From Paraglaciecola algarum (GTDB lineage Bacteria > Pseudomonadota > Gammaproteobacteria > Enterobacterales > Alteromonadaceae), in assembly GCF_021532655.1 (NCBI RefSeq), contig NZ_JAKGAS010000002.1, positions 310,001 to 374,000 of the forward strand: a stretch of DNA of 64,000 nt, read 5' to 3'. The translations under genes and the position numbers were made by a program. Below the pieces are notes generated by a model. It saw only the letters and a program-made list of their open reading frames with translations. It made no database searches and had not been told where the DNA came from. Shown in pieces: positions 10,343 to 19,694 of this stretch; position 1 is the stretch's first letter; each line of letters begins with the position of its first letter.

Positions 10343-11323
10343 TTATTTAGGTTCAATTTCCCTTACATGACGTCTGACTGATAACAAGGAGCCACTTAGC
10401 CCCAAAAATATTGATACAGCTAACATCAACATAAACGTACTAAAATTGAGGCCTGTTATATCAAAGTTCTTTTGGTATAGGGCACTTACGGTTTTAATAC
10501 TACTGCTCATCCACCAGAGTAAAATGGTAACTGCGAACCAAGCTAACACACCACCTAAAAAACCATACCAAAAGCCGGTATACATGAAAGGGCGCTGAAT
10601 AAATGCATCTGTTGCCCCGACTAACTTCATCACGAGTATCTCATCTTTCTTACTAAGAATATTAAGTCTTATGGTGTTGCCAATAATTAACACTACGGCT
10701 AAGAACAATAATAAGGCAATCACAGTAACTAATTCTTTCACTACATTTAGCAAACCGTGTAATCGTTCTAGCCACTCAATGTCTAATTTGCCTATATCAA
10801 CTTCCCGTTCACCTTTGAGTTTTTCTAACAATAATCTAGCAGCAGTTGGCCCTGCGTGTCGGCTGGTGGGAGTAACCAATACTACATTAGGTAAGGGATT
10901 TTCATCTAAATAGGTGATAGCGTCACCAAATCCTGATAATTGTTTGAATTCATCTAAGGCTTTGTCTGCGGAAATAAATTCAATTGTGTCAACTTCTGGC
11001 CAAAGTTGAATACGTTTTAATAATTGGTCGACATCGCTTTTGCTTGCATCTTCTTTTAAAAATAAAGAAATTTGCGAGGCTTGCTCCCAACCTGAACTGA
11101 CTTGTTCAGCGTTTTTAACCATGACATACAAAGTGCTTGGTAAAGTAATACTGAGCCCTAACACACCTATGGTCATAAAAGATGACGTTCGAGAGCGCCA
11201 TAACTCTCCGAGACTACCTAAGGCTTGTCTTACATGACTGACAAAAAACATTACAATTCGCTGTGCTGCAGATATTTGAGCAATTTGTGCACCTTGTACT
11301 CTGCCTTTAAATAAAATGCTCAT
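10343..11323 (-). CDS. ftsX: Cell-division ABC transporter permease FtsX
   Basis: Inner-membrane partner of FtsE that couples septal ring assembly to activation of peptidoglycan amidases through EnvC. The 326-residue protein has a cytoplasmic N-terminus, a first membrane helix near residues 50-70, a large periplasmic loop with the FtsX ECD (QISLFLKEDASKSDVDQLL), and three C-terminal helices including VIALLLFLAVVLIIGNTIRLNI. It follows ftsE by 30 bases in the same operon as ftsY. rpoH, which often follows ftsX in gammaproteobacteria, is not next here; a tsgA-like gene is. Confidence 0.95.
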   Translation of the reverse strand: MSILFKGRVQGAQIAQISAAQRIVMFFVSHVRQALGSLGELWRSRTSSFMTIGVLGLSITLPSTLYVMVKNAEQVSSGWEQASQISLFLKEDASKSDVDQLLKRIQLWPEVDTIEFISADKALDEFKQLSGFGDAITYLDENPLPNVVLVTPTSRHAGPTAARLLLEKLKGEREVDIGKLDIEWLERLHGLLNVVKELVTVIALLLFLAVVLIIGNTIRLNILSKKDEILVMKLVGATDAFIQRPFMYTGFWYGFLGGVLAWFAVTILLWWMSSSIKTVSALYQKNFDITGLNFSTFMLMLAVSIFLGLSGSLLSVRRHVREIEPK

Positions 11324-11353
11324 TGATTAACCTACGTATGGTTGAAAGATTGA

Positions 11354-12049
11354 TTAAACGTATAAATCATCTGTTTGAAACTCTTCATCCAGTCCATCTG
11401 TGATCATTTGTCCTTGTTTAAGAGTTAAGGTTCGATATTTCATGCGAGCGATTAAACCTAAATCATGGGTGGCAATAAAAACAGATACCCCAGCTTGATT
11501 AAAATCTTCAAATAAACGAATGATTTCCATGGAAAGTTTTGGATCTAAGTTACCCGTTGGTTCGTCAGCTAACAACAATGGCGGTTTATTCACTACCGCT
11601 CTAGCAATGCCCACTCTTTGTTGTTCTCCTCCAGATAACATCATTGGAGAATTTTTAATCTTGTCTCGTAAGCCCACCATTTCTAATGCAGCATGAACAC
11701 GTTTGGCAATTTCTTTATGAGAATAACCTTCAATCACTAAAGGTAAGGCCACATTATCAAATACAGTTTTATCCATTAATAATTGGTGGCTTTGAAAGAT
11801 CATGCCTATGTCGCGACGAATATATGCTATTTGTTTGCGTTGTATGTTGGATAGGTCGTGACCATTGATCAAAACTTTGCCTACAGTCGGCCGCTCCATA
11901 ATCGATATAAGCTTAAGTAAGGTGCTTTTACCGGCACCAGAGTGTCCAGTTAAAAAAGCCATCTCTCCAGGTTCAATATGAAAATCGACCTTACGCAAAG
12001 CCTGTTGGCCACCGGGATAGGTTTTACTAACTTGCTCAAACTTAATCAC
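11354..12049 (-). CDS. ftsE: Cell-division ATP-binding protein FtsE
   Basis: ABC ATPase that works with FtsX at the division septum. The 231-residue protein shows Walker A GHSGAGKST near residue 36, the Q-loop in IFQSHQLL, the signature LSGGEQQR, Walker B LLLADEPTGNLD and the switch histidine in ATHD. It begins 3 bases after the ftsY stop and ends 30 bases before ftsX, forming the standard ftsY-ftsE-ftsX operon. Close spacing indicates co-transcription and probably coupled translation. Confidence 0.96.
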   Translation of the reverse strand: MIKFEQVSKTYPGGQQALRKVDFHIEPGEMAFLTGHSGAGKSTLLKLISIMERPTVGKVLINGHDLSNIQRKQIAYIRRDIGMIFQSHQLLMDKTVFDNVALPLVIEGYSHKEIAKRVHAALEMVGLRDKIKNSPMMLSGGEQQRVGIARAVVNKPPLLLADEPTGNLDPKLSMEIIRLFEDFNQAGVSVFIATHDLGLIARMKYRTLTLKQGQMITDGLDEEFQTDDLYV

Positions 12050-12052
12050 GGT

Positions 12053-13417
12053 TTAATTTACCTGTTCATCGGGTTCAGTAAATAGGGCATTAACAAAGTC
12101 TTGGCTATTGAATGGACGTAAATCATCTATGCCTTCGCCTATTCCAATGTATCGAATTGGGATCTCAAATTCATCTGCGATAGAAAATATCACGCCGCCT
12201 TTTGCTGTGCCATCTAGTTTAGTTAAGCTTATACCTGTTAAGCCAACTGCTTCGTGGAATAGTTTAGTTTGGCTGACTGCGTTTTGGCCAGTGCTGGCAT
12301 CTAGAGTTAACATGATTTCGTGAGGCGCTTCTGGTGAAATCTTTTTCATTACACGCACGACTTTTTTCAACTCTTCCATTAAGTGGTCTTTATTTTGTAA
12401 ACGACCAGCGGTATCCGCAATTAATACATCAATATTTTTTGCTTGGGCAGATTGAAATGCATCAAAAATAACTGATGCACTGTCTGAACCGGTTTGTTGC
12501 GCCACAACTGGAATGTCGTTGCGCTCTCCCCAAACTTGTAGTTGTTCTACCGCTGCTGCTCTAAAAGTATCACCCGCGGCCAACATGACTTTTTTGCCTT
12601 GTTGTTGAAATTGTTTTGCCATTTTGCCAATAGTTGTGGTTTTACCTACACCATTTACGCCAACCATTAAAATAACAAATGGGCCTGATGGTGAATTAAG
12701 TTGTAGTGGGCTTTCTACTTTTTGTAACATGCCTGCCATTTGTTCTTTAAGTACTTGATACAGAGCTTCGCCATCTTTTAATTGTTTGCGGTTAGAACTT
12801 TCAGTCAATTGGTTGATTAACTTAACTGTAGTATTCATGCCAAGGTCAGCTACCAACAATTGGGTTTCAAGCTCTTCAAACAAGTCATCATCAATGGCTT
12901 TGCCTTTAAATAAACTTATTATGCCACTACCAATACTTTCTTTTGTGCGTGATAAACTTTGTCTTAATTTACCAAAAAAACCAGTTTTTTCAGTTTTGAC
13001 AGGCGCTACTGCTGTTTTTTGTGTTGATTCAGCTTGATTGTTTTCTGAAATTTCTGGAATGGGATCGGGTTCTGATATCGATTCTGAGGCTATGTTGGGG
13101 ACAGCGAGCTCAGCTTGAGTAGAAGTGTTTTGTGTTACCTCTTGTACCGAATCAGTATGAGAATGATTAGTTTCTAAAGTGCTTTCTTGACTATCTTCGG
13201 CAGCACTCTGTTTTTCTTCTGAAACTTCATTAGCTTCGTCTAACCCCTCATTAACTGTGACTTCAAGTGGTTCTTCTGCTAATTCAGAATCATTGTTCTT
13301 TATTTCTGGAGTGGACTTTGATGCTAGCTCATTCGCTGATTTTGTAGGTTGAGTATCCTGCTCGACAGACTCTTGAGTTTTATTATCTTTTTTAAGCCAA
13401 TTGAAAAACTTTGACAT
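12053..13417 (-). CDS. ftsY: Signal recognition particle receptor FtsY
   Basis: SRP receptor GTPase that docks ribosome-nascent chain complexes at the inner membrane. The start MSKFFNWLKK at 13417 matches the amphipathic family N-terminus; an in-frame ATG at 13462 would add 15 residues. Residues up to about 150 form the acidic, low-complexity A domain rich in Glu, Ser and Gln. The NG domain follows with GVNGVGKTTT, DTFRAAAVEQL, DTAGR and TKLDGTAKGG. It heads the ftsY-ftsE-ftsX operon and is divergent from rsmD, an arrangement conserved from E. coli. Confidence 0.95.
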   Translation of the reverse strand: MSKFFNWLKKDNKTQESVEQDTQPTKSANELASKSTPEIKNNDSELAEEPLEVTVNEGLDEANEVSEEKQSAAEDSQESTLETNHSHTDSVQEVTQNTSTQAELAVPNIASESISEPDPIPEISENNQAESTQKTAVAPVKTEKTGFFGKLRQSLSRTKESIGSGIISLFKGKAIDDDLFEELETQLLVADLGMNTTVKLINQLTESSNRKQLKDGEALYQVLKEQMAGMLQKVESPLQLNSPSGPFVILMVGVNGVGKTTTIGKMAKQFQQQGKKVMLAAGDTFRAAAVEQLQVWGERNDIPVVAQQTGSDSASVIFDAFQSAQAKNIDVLIADTAGRLQNKDHLMEELKKVVRVMKKISPEAPHEIMLTLDASTGQNAVSQTKLFHEAVGLTGISLTKLDGTAKGGVIFSIADEFEIPIRYIGIGEGIDDLRPFNSQDFVNALFTEPDEQVN

Positions 13418-13501
13418 ACAGTTGAAAAATCCTTGGAATTTCGTTGAACTAATTAAGTACACTAGTGTTATCTGTTCCTAATAATAGCATTTCTATCCCA
13501 A

Positions 13502-14089
13502 ATGAAGCGAGGCGTAAAAACAACTCAAAAGGCAAATGGTGCAATTCGCATCATTAGTGGCCGTTGGCGAGGGCGTAAATTGCCTGTTATCGATGTGCAA
13601 GGATTAAGACCCACCACAGATAGAAACAAAGAAACCTTATTTAATTGGTTAATGCCTTATACCCAAAACGCTAGGTGTTTAGACGCTTTTGCCGGTAGTG
13701 GTGGATTAGGGTTTGAAGCACTTTCTCGTTACGCTCAATCAGTTGTATTTATTGAATTAGATAAAAAAGCGGCGGCTAAACTTAATGAAAATTTAAAGTT
13801 ATTAAATATTGAGGCGCAACAAGCAAAGGTGATGTTAGGCAGTGCAGAACAGATGCTAGATAAAATTGATCAAACCTTTGATTTAATATTTTTAGATCCG
13901 CCCTTTAATAAAAATTTATTACCCGCCGTGATTGATAAAATAGCGGTTCGAGATTTATTGGCCCCAGATGGGGTGATTTATATTGAATCTGAGGGCCAGT
14001 GTATATATTCGGTTCCAGATGATTGGCAAATGATTAAAGAAAAACAAACTTCACAAGTTCTTGTGAGGTTATATCAACGGGTAGCTTGA
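13502..14089 (+). CDS. rsmD: 16S rRNA (guanine-966-N2)-methyltransferase
   Basis: Methylates N2 of G966 in 16S rRNA of the assembled 30S subunit using SAM. The 195-residue protein begins with a basic extension, then IRIISGRWRGRKL, the Rossmann SAM motif DAFAGSGGLGFEAL and the catalytic DPPF motif in LIFLDPPFNK. Its divergent placement against ftsY, 84 bases away, is the enterobacterial arrangement and supports the assignment. Confidence 0.95.
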   Translation: MKRGVKTTQKANGAIRIISGRWRGRKLPVIDVQGLRPTTDRNKETLFNWLMPYTQNARCLDAFAGSGGLGFEALSRYAQSVVFIELDKKAAAKLNENLKLLNIEAQQAKVMLGSAEQMLDKIDQTFDLIFLDPPFNKNLLPAVIDKIAVRDLLAPDGVIYIESEGQCIYSVPDDWQMIKEKQTSQVLVRLYQRVA

Positions 14090-14142
14090 TTATTTAAAAT
14101 ATTTAGCAGTAGCGTATGCTTAAATTTATCCCCCATAAAAAC

Positions 14143-14724
14143 TTAGATTTCAATACCAATATTACTCATGCCTTCTGTTGTGGCTAAAGTTTTTAGTTTT
14201 TTGCATGTTTCCGCATTTTTAGGACTTTTATTTAACAAGATTAATAGTTCTTGTTGGGTTTCTATCTCCCACTGCATGAGTGGATGTTGCTTGATGTCTT
14301 GAGGTTCAAGCTCTTGTTCGCTACTAGCTTCAATAAAGGCTTCGACCCCTCCTTGTGATAATTTACTAACCACCACAGCACCTTGTAAATCTTGTTCTTG
14401 GATTAATAATATGGTGGCAGACATAGACATAGCTACATCGATAGCAGGGTATACACCATAGTTGTCAAAGTCGCTGGCGTCAGGAACTAATTCTTCTACT
14501 TTCTCGAGTTGCGCAGCAAAATTAATTTTGGCTTTGGGTACGGCCAACCACTCCCAAATAGAATTAAGGGTTTTGCGATATTGAGCTGGGTCGGCAAATT
14601 CAGTGACTTCACAAAATAAGGTGTAATTAGGCAACATTCTTTCTAACAAAGTCGCGGAAAAGGCGACTGCATACCAACCTTCTAACTCTCTAACTTGCTG
14701 AAATATATTTAATTTTTTATTCAA
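14143..14724 (-). CDS. YjaG-family (DUF416) protein
   Basis: A 193-residue soluble, acidic and mainly helical protein of unknown function. The opening FQQVRELEGWYAVAFSATLLERMLPNY and the later VYPAIDVAMSMSATI are characteristic of the DUF416 family that includes E. coli YjaG. No catalytic motif or membrane segment is visible. It converges with rsmD across 53 bases and lies downstream of the MarC-family gene on the same strand. Confidence 0.8.
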   Translation of the reverse strand: MNKKLNIFQQVRELEGWYAVAFSATLLERMLPNYTLFCEVTEFADPAQYRKTLNSIWEWLAVPKAKINFAAQLEKVEELVPDASDFDNYGVYPAIDVAMSMSATILLIQEQDLQGAVVVSKLSQGGVEAFIEASSEQELEPQDIKQHPLMQWEIETQQELLILLNKSPKNAETCKKLKTLATTEGMSNIGIEI

Positions 14725-14795
14725 TCTGTTCTCTATTTTGTTTCATTATTAAAATTTTTGAGGGGGTAACTTTGGCCATAATAGGTGTTTTTTAT

Positions 14796-15386
14796 CTAAC
14801 CTAACCCATAATAATCGCCAATACCATCTAATAACATTTGGATGGAAATCATGATTAAGATCATACCCATTAATCGTTCTATTGCGGTTAAGCCTCTCTC
14901 CCCTAAGAGTCGATGAAAAGTGCCCGATAACATTAATATAGTGGCTGAAAATAGCCAAGCGCCAGCTAAAGCCAATGACCAATCTAACATACGATTATGG
15001 TCTTGATTGGCTAAAAGTATTAAGGACGCTAATACTGAAGGTCCAGCTATCATAGGGATGGCTAAGGGGACTATAAAAGGCTCTTCTCCAGAAGGTAATC
15101 CAGTAATCCCTCCTGGTTGAGGAAAAATCATTTTTAAGCCTATTAAGAATAAAATGATGCCGCCTGCAATACTTACTGATTCTTGGCGAACATTTAGGAA
15201 GTCTAAAACCGCCTGTCCGCTAAATAAAAAAGTAAACATGATTATAAGCGAGAATATTAGTTCTCTGGCTAATACAATTTTTCGACGTTTGGGCTCAATA
15301 CTTTTTAATACAGACATGAAAATAGGTAAGTTCCCTAAAGGATCCATAATTAAGATTAAAGTTATGGCTGCAGACCAAGTGTCCAT
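14796..15386 (-). CDS. MarC family integral membrane protein (YhgN-like)
   Basis: A 196-residue protein with six predicted membrane helices arranged as two related halves. The family signatures are the IMDPLGNLPIF loop in the first half and the IPMIAGPSVLASLILL loop in the second. MarC proteins were once linked to multiple antibiotic resistance, a link later withdrawn; some relatives transport small neutral amino acids. The overall sequence resembles the YhgN subgroup. Substrate unknown. Confidence 0.87.
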   Translation of the reverse strand: MDTWSAAITLILIMDPLGNLPIFMSVLKSIEPKRRKIVLARELIFSLIIMFTFLFSGQAVLDFLNVRQESVSIAGGIILFLIGLKMIFPQPGGITGLPSGEEPFIVPLAIPMIAGPSVLASLILLANQDHNRMLDWSLALAGAWLFSATILMLSGTFHRLLGERGLTAIERLMGMILIMISIQMLLDGIGDYYGLG

Positions 15387-15723
15387 AGTAGTGCTCTATA
15401 TGATTTTTACTGAGTGTTTATATCACCTTATTCGTAAGCTTGAAACCGATGGGAGTATTTTAAAAGTTAGACAATTTAGAGCTAAAAACAAATATTCAAA
15501 TTGAGTCCTCAAAATATTGCTGTCTGTTCATTTAGTCACTATTATTCAATTACACAGATAAAAAAAGTTTTAATTTCAATGGCTTGATGATTTAATGGAG
15601 GAGTGCAAAATTGGTAAATAATTTTGTGTTAATCAAATGGATGATAAATTGAGCTAGCAATTATTGATCTTTAAGCTTTACTAAGAAATCATCATTATTA
15701 TAAAAATATTTGAGGGTAGACGA
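15387..15723. other. Intergenic region, no gene seen
   Basis: A 337-bp AT-rich gap between the divergent MarC-family gene and the small HTH gene. It should hold both promoters. I find no convincing coding frame, hairpin or repeat; a GAGGG at 15712-15716 is a likely ribosome-binding site for the gene starting at 15724. Confidence 0.5.
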
Positions 15724-15906
15724 ATGAGTCTAATGACAGTAGCACAAGTTGCAGAGTTTCTAGGCGTACAAGATGTAAGAGTTGAAAGGTTGGAAAGAGA
15801 AAGTTTACTTATTGCCGCAGATAAAGATGCCGCTGGCAATCCTTTGTTTGACAAGGATGCGGTAGAAAAATACAAGGTACTGGCTGAGCGTTTAGGCGGT
15901 ATCTAA
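15724..15906 (+). CDS. Small helix-turn-helix (MerR/excisionase-like) protein
   Basis: A 60-residue protein consisting of little more than one winged-helix reading head: MTVAQVAEFLGVQDVRVERLERESLL resembles the MerR/Xis-type helix-turn-helix, and FDKDAVEKYKVLAERLGG the following wing and helix. It could bind DNA, but no integrase or phage gene lies beside it, so it is not evidently an excisionase. GAGGG precedes the ATG at a good distance and a strong hairpin follows the stop, indicating a real monocistronic gene. Confidence 0.7.
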   Translation: MSLMTVAQVAEFLGVQDVRVERLERESLLIAADKDAAGNPLFDKDAVEKYKVLAERLGGI

Positions 15907-15917
15907 ATTAAATTCAT

Positions 15918-15948
15918 TACAAAAAGGAAGAGTATCTCCCTTTTTGTA
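15918..15948. terminator. Bidirectional terminator between HTH gene and pepB
   Basis: TACAAAAAGG and CCTTTTTGTA form an inverted repeat around a short loop, with A-rich and T-rich arms that give a U-run on either strand. It lies between two convergent genes, 11 bases after the small HTH gene and 12 bases after the end of pepB, so it can serve both. Confidence 0.7.
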
Positions 15949-15960
15949 AGTCTTTTATTT

Positions 15961-17253
15961 TTAGTTGTTATTTTCTTCTAGCAAGGTTTTAGCAATTGTT
16001 CTAAACCCTTGTGCTGTGGCACCAGCTGGCAGGCATGGGGTATTGGATGGGTTATAAGCAGCTGCTAAATCTATATGCAGCCAACCAGCTCCATCCTCGT
16101 TTACAAAACGTGATAAAAAGCCCGCCGCATTTGAGGCTCCGCCCCCGCCGCCTCCTTTTTGTGGTCTACTATTAGCTGTATCTGCAAACGCTGAAGGGCA
16201 TTTGTTTCTATGCCATTTCTCTAGTGGCAATGCCCATGCCGGTTCTTGCTCTGAATTAGCGTATTTTAGTGCACGTTGTTCTAAATTTTTATCCAATGCA
16301 AAAAATGCATTGTACTCACTGCCAAGAGCGACTTGAGCAGCGCCAGTAAGGGTTGCTGCATCTATAATTAATTCTGCACCCGTTTCACTTGCAGCCATTA
16401 ACCCGTCGGCGAGTACTAATCTACCTTCAGCGTCTGTATTCACTATTTCAACTGTTGTGCCATTTTTATAGGTAATCACGTCTCCAAGCTTGTATGCATG
16501 GCCGCTGACTAAGTTCTCTGCACAACATAAAAATAGTTTTACCCTTTTATTCAAACCTCTTAAAATGGCTAGGCCGAGTCCCCCTGTTACTGTAGCGGCT
16601 CCACCCATATCACATTTCATACTTAGCATACCTTCACTACTTTTCATGCTGTAACCACCGCTATCGAAGGTAATACCCTTACCAACTAAACAGGCACTAA
16701 CATGTGCATTAGGGTTATTTGTTGGGTTAAAATCTAATTCAAGCAATACGGGAGGACGAGTACTGCCTCGGCCCACATGATAAATACCCATCCAGCCTTG
16801 TTTTTTTAGCTCTTCGCCCGTACAAAAGGAATAACTAATTGAATGATCTGTGAGAGATTGTAGCCAATTCGCACATGAGTTTGCTAATACTTCGGGCGAG
16901 AGATCTTCCGGAGTGGCATTAATTAAATTTCGAGTAAACAACATACACTCATATCGATTAATCAATTCGGTCTTGTTTTGATCGTCACACCATTGAATGT
17001 GAAGCTGCTTTTGAGTCGTAGTAAAACTTTGGGCTAATGCCCATTGTTGCTCAATTTGCCAATCGCCTATGAGTTGAATTTGCATTATTCCTAATCCATC
17101 CAATTGCCGGCCAGCTTTTTGAATGACTGCCAACTCGTTTTCTGGATCTGTTAAATGAATTTTTGCTTGATGATTTTCAACACTTAATACCGAATTAGGT
17201 GCGTAAAAATCTGCAGGGGGCTGAGTGGTAAGGGTAATAGATAAATGAGACAT
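15961..17253 (-). CDS. pepB: Peptidase B, M17 leucyl aminopeptidase family
   Basis: Cytosolic dimetal aminopeptidase that takes part in peptide turnover. The 430-residue length and the N-terminal sequence (DGLGIMQIQLIGDW, MGIYHVGRGS) match PepB rather than the longer PepA. The catalytic domain shows VGKGITFDSGGYSMK, the SMKCDMGGAA metal site and NTDAEGRLVLADGL with its metal-binding Asp and Glu. A run of six glycines and ASNAAGFLSRFV replace a more variable loop of E. coli PepB. It converges on the small HTH gene and is divergent from sfsA. Confidence 0.92.
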   Translation of the reverse strand: MSHLSITLTTQPPADFYAPNSVLSVENHQAKIHLTDPENELAVIQKAGRQLDGLGIMQIQLIGDWQIEQQWALAQSFTTTQKQLHIQWCDDQNKTELINRYECMLFTRNLINATPEDLSPEVLANSCANWLQSLTDHSISYSFCTGEELKKQGWMGIYHVGRGSTRPPVLLELDFNPTNNPNAHVSACLVGKGITFDSGGYSMKSSEGMLSMKCDMGGAATVTGGLGLAILRGLNKRVKLFLCCAENLVSGHAYKLGDVITYKNGTTVEIVNTDAEGRLVLADGLMAASETGAELIIDAATLTGAAQVALGSEYNAFFALDKNLEQRALKYANSEQEPAWALPLEKWHRNKCPSAFADTANSRPQKGGGGGGASNAAGFLSRFVNEDGAGWLHIDLAAAYNPSNTPCLPAGATAQGFRTIAKTLLEENNN

Positions 17254-17332
17254 GACTTCTCCAATTCAATATATATTTGTTAGAATAACACGCATACCGT
17301 CAGCCATTCACTAAAGATCAACACCTTTAACT

Positions 17333-18034
17333 ATGCATTATCCAGATTTAATTCAAGGCACTTTGATTAAGCGTTACAAACGTTTTTTGGCTGATGTGCA
17401 GCTAAATGATGGCAGTATTGTTACTGCGCATTGCCCAAATACAGGTGCCATGACCGGTTGTGCTGAACCAGGTTGGCAAGTTTGGTTATCGCCTAGCACC
17501 AACCCTAAGCGAAAACTTCCCTTTACTTGGGAAGTGGTTAAGACTAATAAAAATCATTGGATCGGAATAAATACTCACAAGGCCAATGCCATTGTTAAAG
17601 AGGCCTTATCTAAGCAATTAATTCCAGAATTAGTTGGATATAACCAACATAAAGCTGAAGTGAAATTTGGCGAAGAAAACAGTCGCATAGACTTTTTACT
17701 AATGGCTGAGCATAAGCCAGATTGTTATGTGGAAGTTAAATCAGTCACCTTGTTAGACAATGAACTGGGATATTTCCCCGATGCTAAAACCATTAGGGGA
17801 CAAAAACATCTAAGAGAACTCAGTTCAATAGCAAGTAGAGGCGAAAGGGCTGTATTGTTGTTTTGTGTACAACACACTGGAATAAACTCAGTGACTGTTG
17901 CTCAACATATAGATCCAGATTATGCTAAAGAATTATCGTTGGCCATGGACAAAGGTGTCGAGGTCTTGTGTTATGGTTGTCATATTGATGCAGAAAAAAT
18001 CTATGTAAATCAATCTGTAAGATTTTTTATTTAA
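17333..18034 (+). CDS. sfsA: SfsA family DNA-binding/nuclease-like protein
   Basis: Homologue of E. coli SfsA, originally found as a sugar fermentation stimulation protein. The 233-residue protein has an N-terminal OB-like domain (RYKRFLADVQLNDG, HCPNTGAMTG) and a C-terminal PD-(D/E)xK-like domain with RIDFLL and YVEVKSVTLL. It precedes dksA and gluQ exactly as in E. coli. Whether it acts as a regulator or a nuclease is not settled for the family. Confidence 0.92.
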   Translation: MHYPDLIQGTLIKRYKRFLADVQLNDGSIVTAHCPNTGAMTGCAEPGWQVWLSPSTNPKRKLPFTWEVVKTNKNHWIGINTHKANAIVKEALSKQLIPELVGYNQHKAEVKFGEENSRIDFLLMAEHKPDCYVEVKSVTLLDNELGYFPDAKTIRGQKHLRELSSIASRGERAVLLFCVQHTGINSVTVAQHIDPDYAKELSLAMDKGVEVLCYGCHIDAEKIYVNQSVRFFI

Positions 18035-18198
18035 CTTGATAGTTGATTTTTTCAGCAAGGACACCATATACCCAGCTCAAAATTGATTTCATTCCAGCGG
18101 ATAAGTTGATAGCAAATAAATTGCCAGTGTAATGGCTTTCTGATATACATAGCCGCCTGCACATTACAGCTCGTGCCGTAGTTTAGGAGAATTGGCAA

Positions 18199-18648
18199 AT
18201 GCCAACAACAAATACAAATAAAACCCTTGGGTTATTAGCGGTAGCCGGATTAACTCCTTACGAGGAGAAAAAAGGCGAAGAGTACATGAACGATGCTCAA
18301 ATGGAGCATTTCAGTTTATTACTTAAAGCTTGGCGCGATCAGTTGCGTCAAGAAGTTGATCGTACTGTTCACCACATGCAAGACGAAGCGGCTAACTTTC
18401 CTGATCCAGTGGATCGCGCAGCTCAAGAAGAAGAATTTAGTCTTGAGTTACGTACTCGAGATAGAGAACGTAAGCTAATTAAGAAAATCGAAAAAACCCT
18501 TAAACGTATAGACGAGGATGATTTTGGGTTCTGTGATGCTTGTGGTATCGAAATTGGTGTACGTCGTTTAGAAGCCAGACCAACAGCCGATATGTGTATC
18601 GATTGTAAAACTATGGCTGAAATTAAAGAAAAACAACTTCAAGGTTAG
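18199..18648 (+). CDS. dksA: RNA polymerase-binding transcription factor DksA
   Basis: Binds the secondary channel of RNA polymerase and potentiates ppGpp in the stringent response. The 149-residue protein has the coiled-coil domain with the tip aspartates in [14 protein letters not shown] (Asp69 and Asp72) and a complete four-cysteine zinc finger: Cys112, Cys115, Cys133 and Cys136 in CDAC and CIDC. An AGGAG site lies 8-9 bases before the ATG. Gene order sfsA-dksA-gluQ is conserved with E. coli. Confidence 0.97.
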   Translation: MPTTNTNKTLGLLAVAGLTPYEEKKGEEYMNDAQMEHFSLLLKAWRDQLRQEVDRTVHHMQDEAANFPDPVDRAAQEEEFSLELRTRDRERKLIKKIEKTLKRIDEDDFGFCDACGIEIGVRRLEARPTADMCIDCKTMAEIKEKQLQG

Positions 18649-18724
18649 TTTTGTAAAGCCCACTCAAAGTAAATCGAATTTATTTTGAGTGGCTTAAGTA
18701 ACTGACTTCGTTGACCTCAACTGA

Positions 18725-19645
18725 TTGTCTTCTTTAACCTTAAATAATGCATCTAATTATGTAGGGCGCTTTGCTCCCTCACCATCAGGTCCTCTTCATT
18801 TTGGTTCATTGGTTACTGCTTTAGGTAGTTACTTACAAGCTAAATCTAATGATGGTAAGTGGTTACTTCGGATAGAAGATATTGATCCTCCTAGAGAAGT
18901 AGCAGGTGCAAGTGATTGTATCTTAAGTTGTTTAGAAGCTCACCAGCTTTTCTGGGACGACTCTGTTGTTTATCAAAGCCAACGTAGCGAACTTTATGCG
19001 GATAAAATAGAGTGGTTACACAAACATGGCTTTACCTATCATTGTCAATGTACTCGTGCCGAATTATGTCAACTATCTCAGGGCCAAATCTGTGCGTGTG
19101 TTGGGCTTAATTTACCTGCATTGAGTCATGCAACGCGTTTTAATTTTTCATCTCCTGCCATTCACTTTAATGATCAATTGTTAGGAAAAATTACGTTTGA
19201 TCAAACACAATTGGCACGCCAGTTTGCCATTCGTCGTAAAGATGGATTATTTGCTTATCAATTAGCTGTAGTAGTGGATGATATTCAGCAAGGTATTACC
19301 GAGGTGGCAAGGGGAGCTGACTTATTGTCGGCAACCGCATACCAAATTGCTTTATATCAAGCCTTTGATTGCGCTATTCCGCAGTTTTTACATTTTCCAG
19401 TTGTGGTGTCAGAACCAGGTAAAAAACTAAGTAAACAAAATCATGCATCCGCGGTGCAAAACACAGCAGCTGCAGCCAATTTAGTTGCAGCTTTACAATT
19501 TTTAGGTTTATTGGTTCCGCGTGAGTTAACAGGTGGTGCGATTGCAGATATATTAGGTTGGGCAATTGATAATTGGGATTTAGCTAAGCTGGTGGCAAAA
19601 ACCGAACGCATTGACAATAGAATTGCACAACAAGACAGTATATGA
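18725..19645 (+). CDS. gluQ: Glutamyl-Q tRNA(Asp) synthetase
   Basis: Glutamylates queuosine at position 34 of tRNA(Asp). The 306-residue protein is a truncated GluRS: it keeps the class I catalytic domain (HIGH-like SPSGPLHFGS, residues 19-28; KMSKS-like KKLSKQ) and zinc-binding cysteines (CQC at 107-109, CAC at 123-125) but lacks the anticodon-binding domain. No ATG precedes the conserved VGRFAPSPSG, so the start is put at the TTG at 18725. It lies directly after dksA, as in E. coli (yadB). Confidence 0.92.
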   Translation: MSSLTLNNASNYVGRFAPSPSGPLHFGSLVTALGSYLQAKSNDGKWLLRIEDIDPPREVAGASDCILSCLEAHQLFWDDSVVYQSQRSELYADKIEWLHKHGFTYHCQCTRAELCQLSQGQICACVGLNLPALSHATRFNFSSPAIHFNDQLLGKITFDQTQLARQFAIRRKDGLFAYQLAVVVDDIQQGITEVARGADLLSATAYQIALYQAFDCAIPQFLHFPVVVSEPGKKLSKQNHASAVQNTAAAANLVAALQFLGLLVPRELTGGAIADILGWAIDNWDLAKLVAKTERIDNRIAQQDSI

Positions 19646-19678
19646 TTGGCGCCCAAATTTAAGGCTCACAATAAGCAT

Positions 19679-19694
19679 AGGAGCAATTGATATT
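19679..19694 (+). promoter_or_regulatory. Ribosome-binding site and AUU start of pcnB
   Basis: AGGAG at 19679-19683 lies 8 bases before an ATT at 19692-19694 in the pcnB frame. No ATG, GTG or TTG in this frame sits near the site; the only upstream alternative, TTG at 19611, lies inside gluQ without a visible Shine-Dalgarno. E. coli pcnB is known to start with AUU, and the first codons after this ATT (encoding ISRV) align with its FTRV. Confidence 0.75.

Noticed and set aside
14749..14982. 77-codon leftward frame overlapping the MarC-family gene
   Set aside because: It lies mostly within the MarC-family coding sequence in another frame and resembles no protein.
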